NCBI GenBank assembly: GCA_021372245.1
Contig: JAJFUV010000075.1
Coordinates: 1-63,843, forward strand
Reading direction: 5' to 3'
DNA: 63,843 nucleotides
Source: Terriglobales bacterium
Lineage (GTDB): Bacteria > Acidobacteriota > Terriglobia > Bryobacterales > Bryobacteraceae
In this document: positions 63,463 to 63,843 of the stretch, one piece after another
How positions within the stretch are numbered: position 1 is the stretch's first letter
Layout: every line of letters begins with the position of its first letter
Made by a program: the position numbers and the translations under genes
The notes under the pieces: generated by a model
Database searches by the model: none
Told to the model about the DNA's origin: nothing
Seen by the model: the letters and a program-made list of their open reading frames with translations, nothing else

Positions 63463-63843
63463 GCTTTCTCCAATTTCATGGTAAGCAGGAATCCGATCAG
63501 CGGGACGACCGTGAGCGAGGCGAGCACGCGGTGCAGCGTGTAACTATCCGCCAGCACGCCGATCAACGGGATAAACACCAGGCCGGCCATCCCCCAGGCA
63601 AAACCCATCATGAGGGCGGAGACCGTGCCGGACTGCGAGGGCGCTAACTCCTGAGCCATCAACACGTTCACAGGGATTGTGAACAACAGAATGAGTCCTC
63701 CAAGGCAGAGGCCGACGATGGATAGCACGCCGCGCGTCCAGAAAAACAGCGCCAGAAATGGCACGGAGGCGATCATCGAAATCAGAATCACGTTGCGGCC
63801 GCCGAAACGATCCGCCAAGTGGCCACCAAGGAAACCGCCCAGC
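63459..63843 (-). CDS. MFS transporter, C-terminal part (runs off the window)
   Basis: The C-terminal 128 residues of a major facilitator, open to the window edge. Four helices are visible after [15 protein letters not shown], the conserved cytoplasmic loop between helices of the second half. The pattern is close to fosmidomycin-resistance (Fsr)-type exporters. Its last four bases overlap queC. No start codon is present in the window. Confidence 0.75.
   Translation of the reverse strand, partial: LGGFLGGHLADRFGGRNVILISMIASVPFLALFFWTRGVLSIVGLCLGGLILLFTIPVNVLMAQELAPSQSGTVSALMMGFAWGMAGLVFIPLIGVLADSYTLHRVLASLTVVPLIGFLLTMKLEKA

Noticed and set aside
1..63843. CRISPR arrays, rRNA, tRNA, integrase or phage genes, complete insertion sequences.
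   Set aside because: None recognised; the gaps are too short for most of them and no transposase or integrase motif was seen.

Overview
This is a GC-rich, gene-dense stretch of bacterial chromosome. The gene content points to an Acidobacteriota genome of the Bryobacteraceae/Solibacter kind. The signs are a very large Oar-type TonB-dependent receptor with an N-terminal carboxypeptidase-regulatory-like domain, several twin-arginine Gfo/Idh/MocA oxidoreductases, a sialidase-LamG protein, an UroD-like protein, MoxR/DUF58/VWA genes and a bactofilin. This assignment is inferred from gene families, not from a marker gene. No rRNA, tRNA, CRISPR array, phage or complete insertion sequence was found.

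Layout. 1-9823 (+): a membrane spermidine-synthase-like protein cut by the left edge, a Tat aldo/keto reductase, a sialidase-LamG protein, an M50 metalloprotease, and a 1329-residue protein fusing topoisomerase III to RecQ helicase. 9820-13176 (-): a tripartite GH18/polysaccharide deacetylase/GT2 membrane protein whose stop codon overlaps that of the fusion. 13259-16754 (+): a sugar-phosphate isomerase-like gene, an AAA ATPase and an unrecognised 605-residue partner. 17004-21641 (+): the TonB receptor behind a near-consensus promoter, then an oligogalacturonate-lyase-like propeller. 21610-25360 (-): hemX/ccsA-like, hemA and a hemC-hemD fusion for early tetrapyrrole synthesis. 25456-30945 (-): pyrR-pyrB-pyrC plus a UPF0182 membrane protein. 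31094-31672 (+): a small exported protein. 31679-39142 (-): MoxR, DUF58, a 1424-residue triple-VWA membrane protein and an oxidoreductase.

39200-42632: a class III aminotransferase, a DUF2442/DUF4160 pair on the minus strand bracketed by an 11-base direct repeat, an SDR oxidoreductase and a bactofilin. 42633-43033 is noncoding and holds a strong hairpin. 43034-45264 (-): a ceramidase-like hydrolase and two small L-2-amino-thiazoline-4-carboxylate-hydrolase-like proteins. 45328-52651 (+): D-aminoacylase, amidohydrolase, fucose-isomerase-like protein, a REP-like inverted-repeat element, Gfo/Idh oxidoreductase, homoserine kinase and an UroD-like protein. 52664-55396 (-): Tat oxidoreductase and APC permease. 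55431-62083: a second DUF58 protein, a C45-type Ntn hydrolase, a glycosyltransferase, a FAD oxidoreductase and a YqhD-like alcohol dehydrogenase. 62093-63843 (-): queE, queC and an MFS transporter cut by the right edge.

How the genes work together. Housekeeping modules (heme, pyrimidine, queuosine precursor, threonine) sit among carbohydrate-scavenging functions: TonB import with a pectin-type lyase, sialidase, sugar isomerases, Gfo/Idh enzymes and D-aminoacylase. There are also two AAA-chaperone cassettes and envelope polysaccharide genes. The most unusual single object is the topoisomerase III-RecQ fusion, which puts the two activities of a double-Holliday-junction dissolvasome on one chain.
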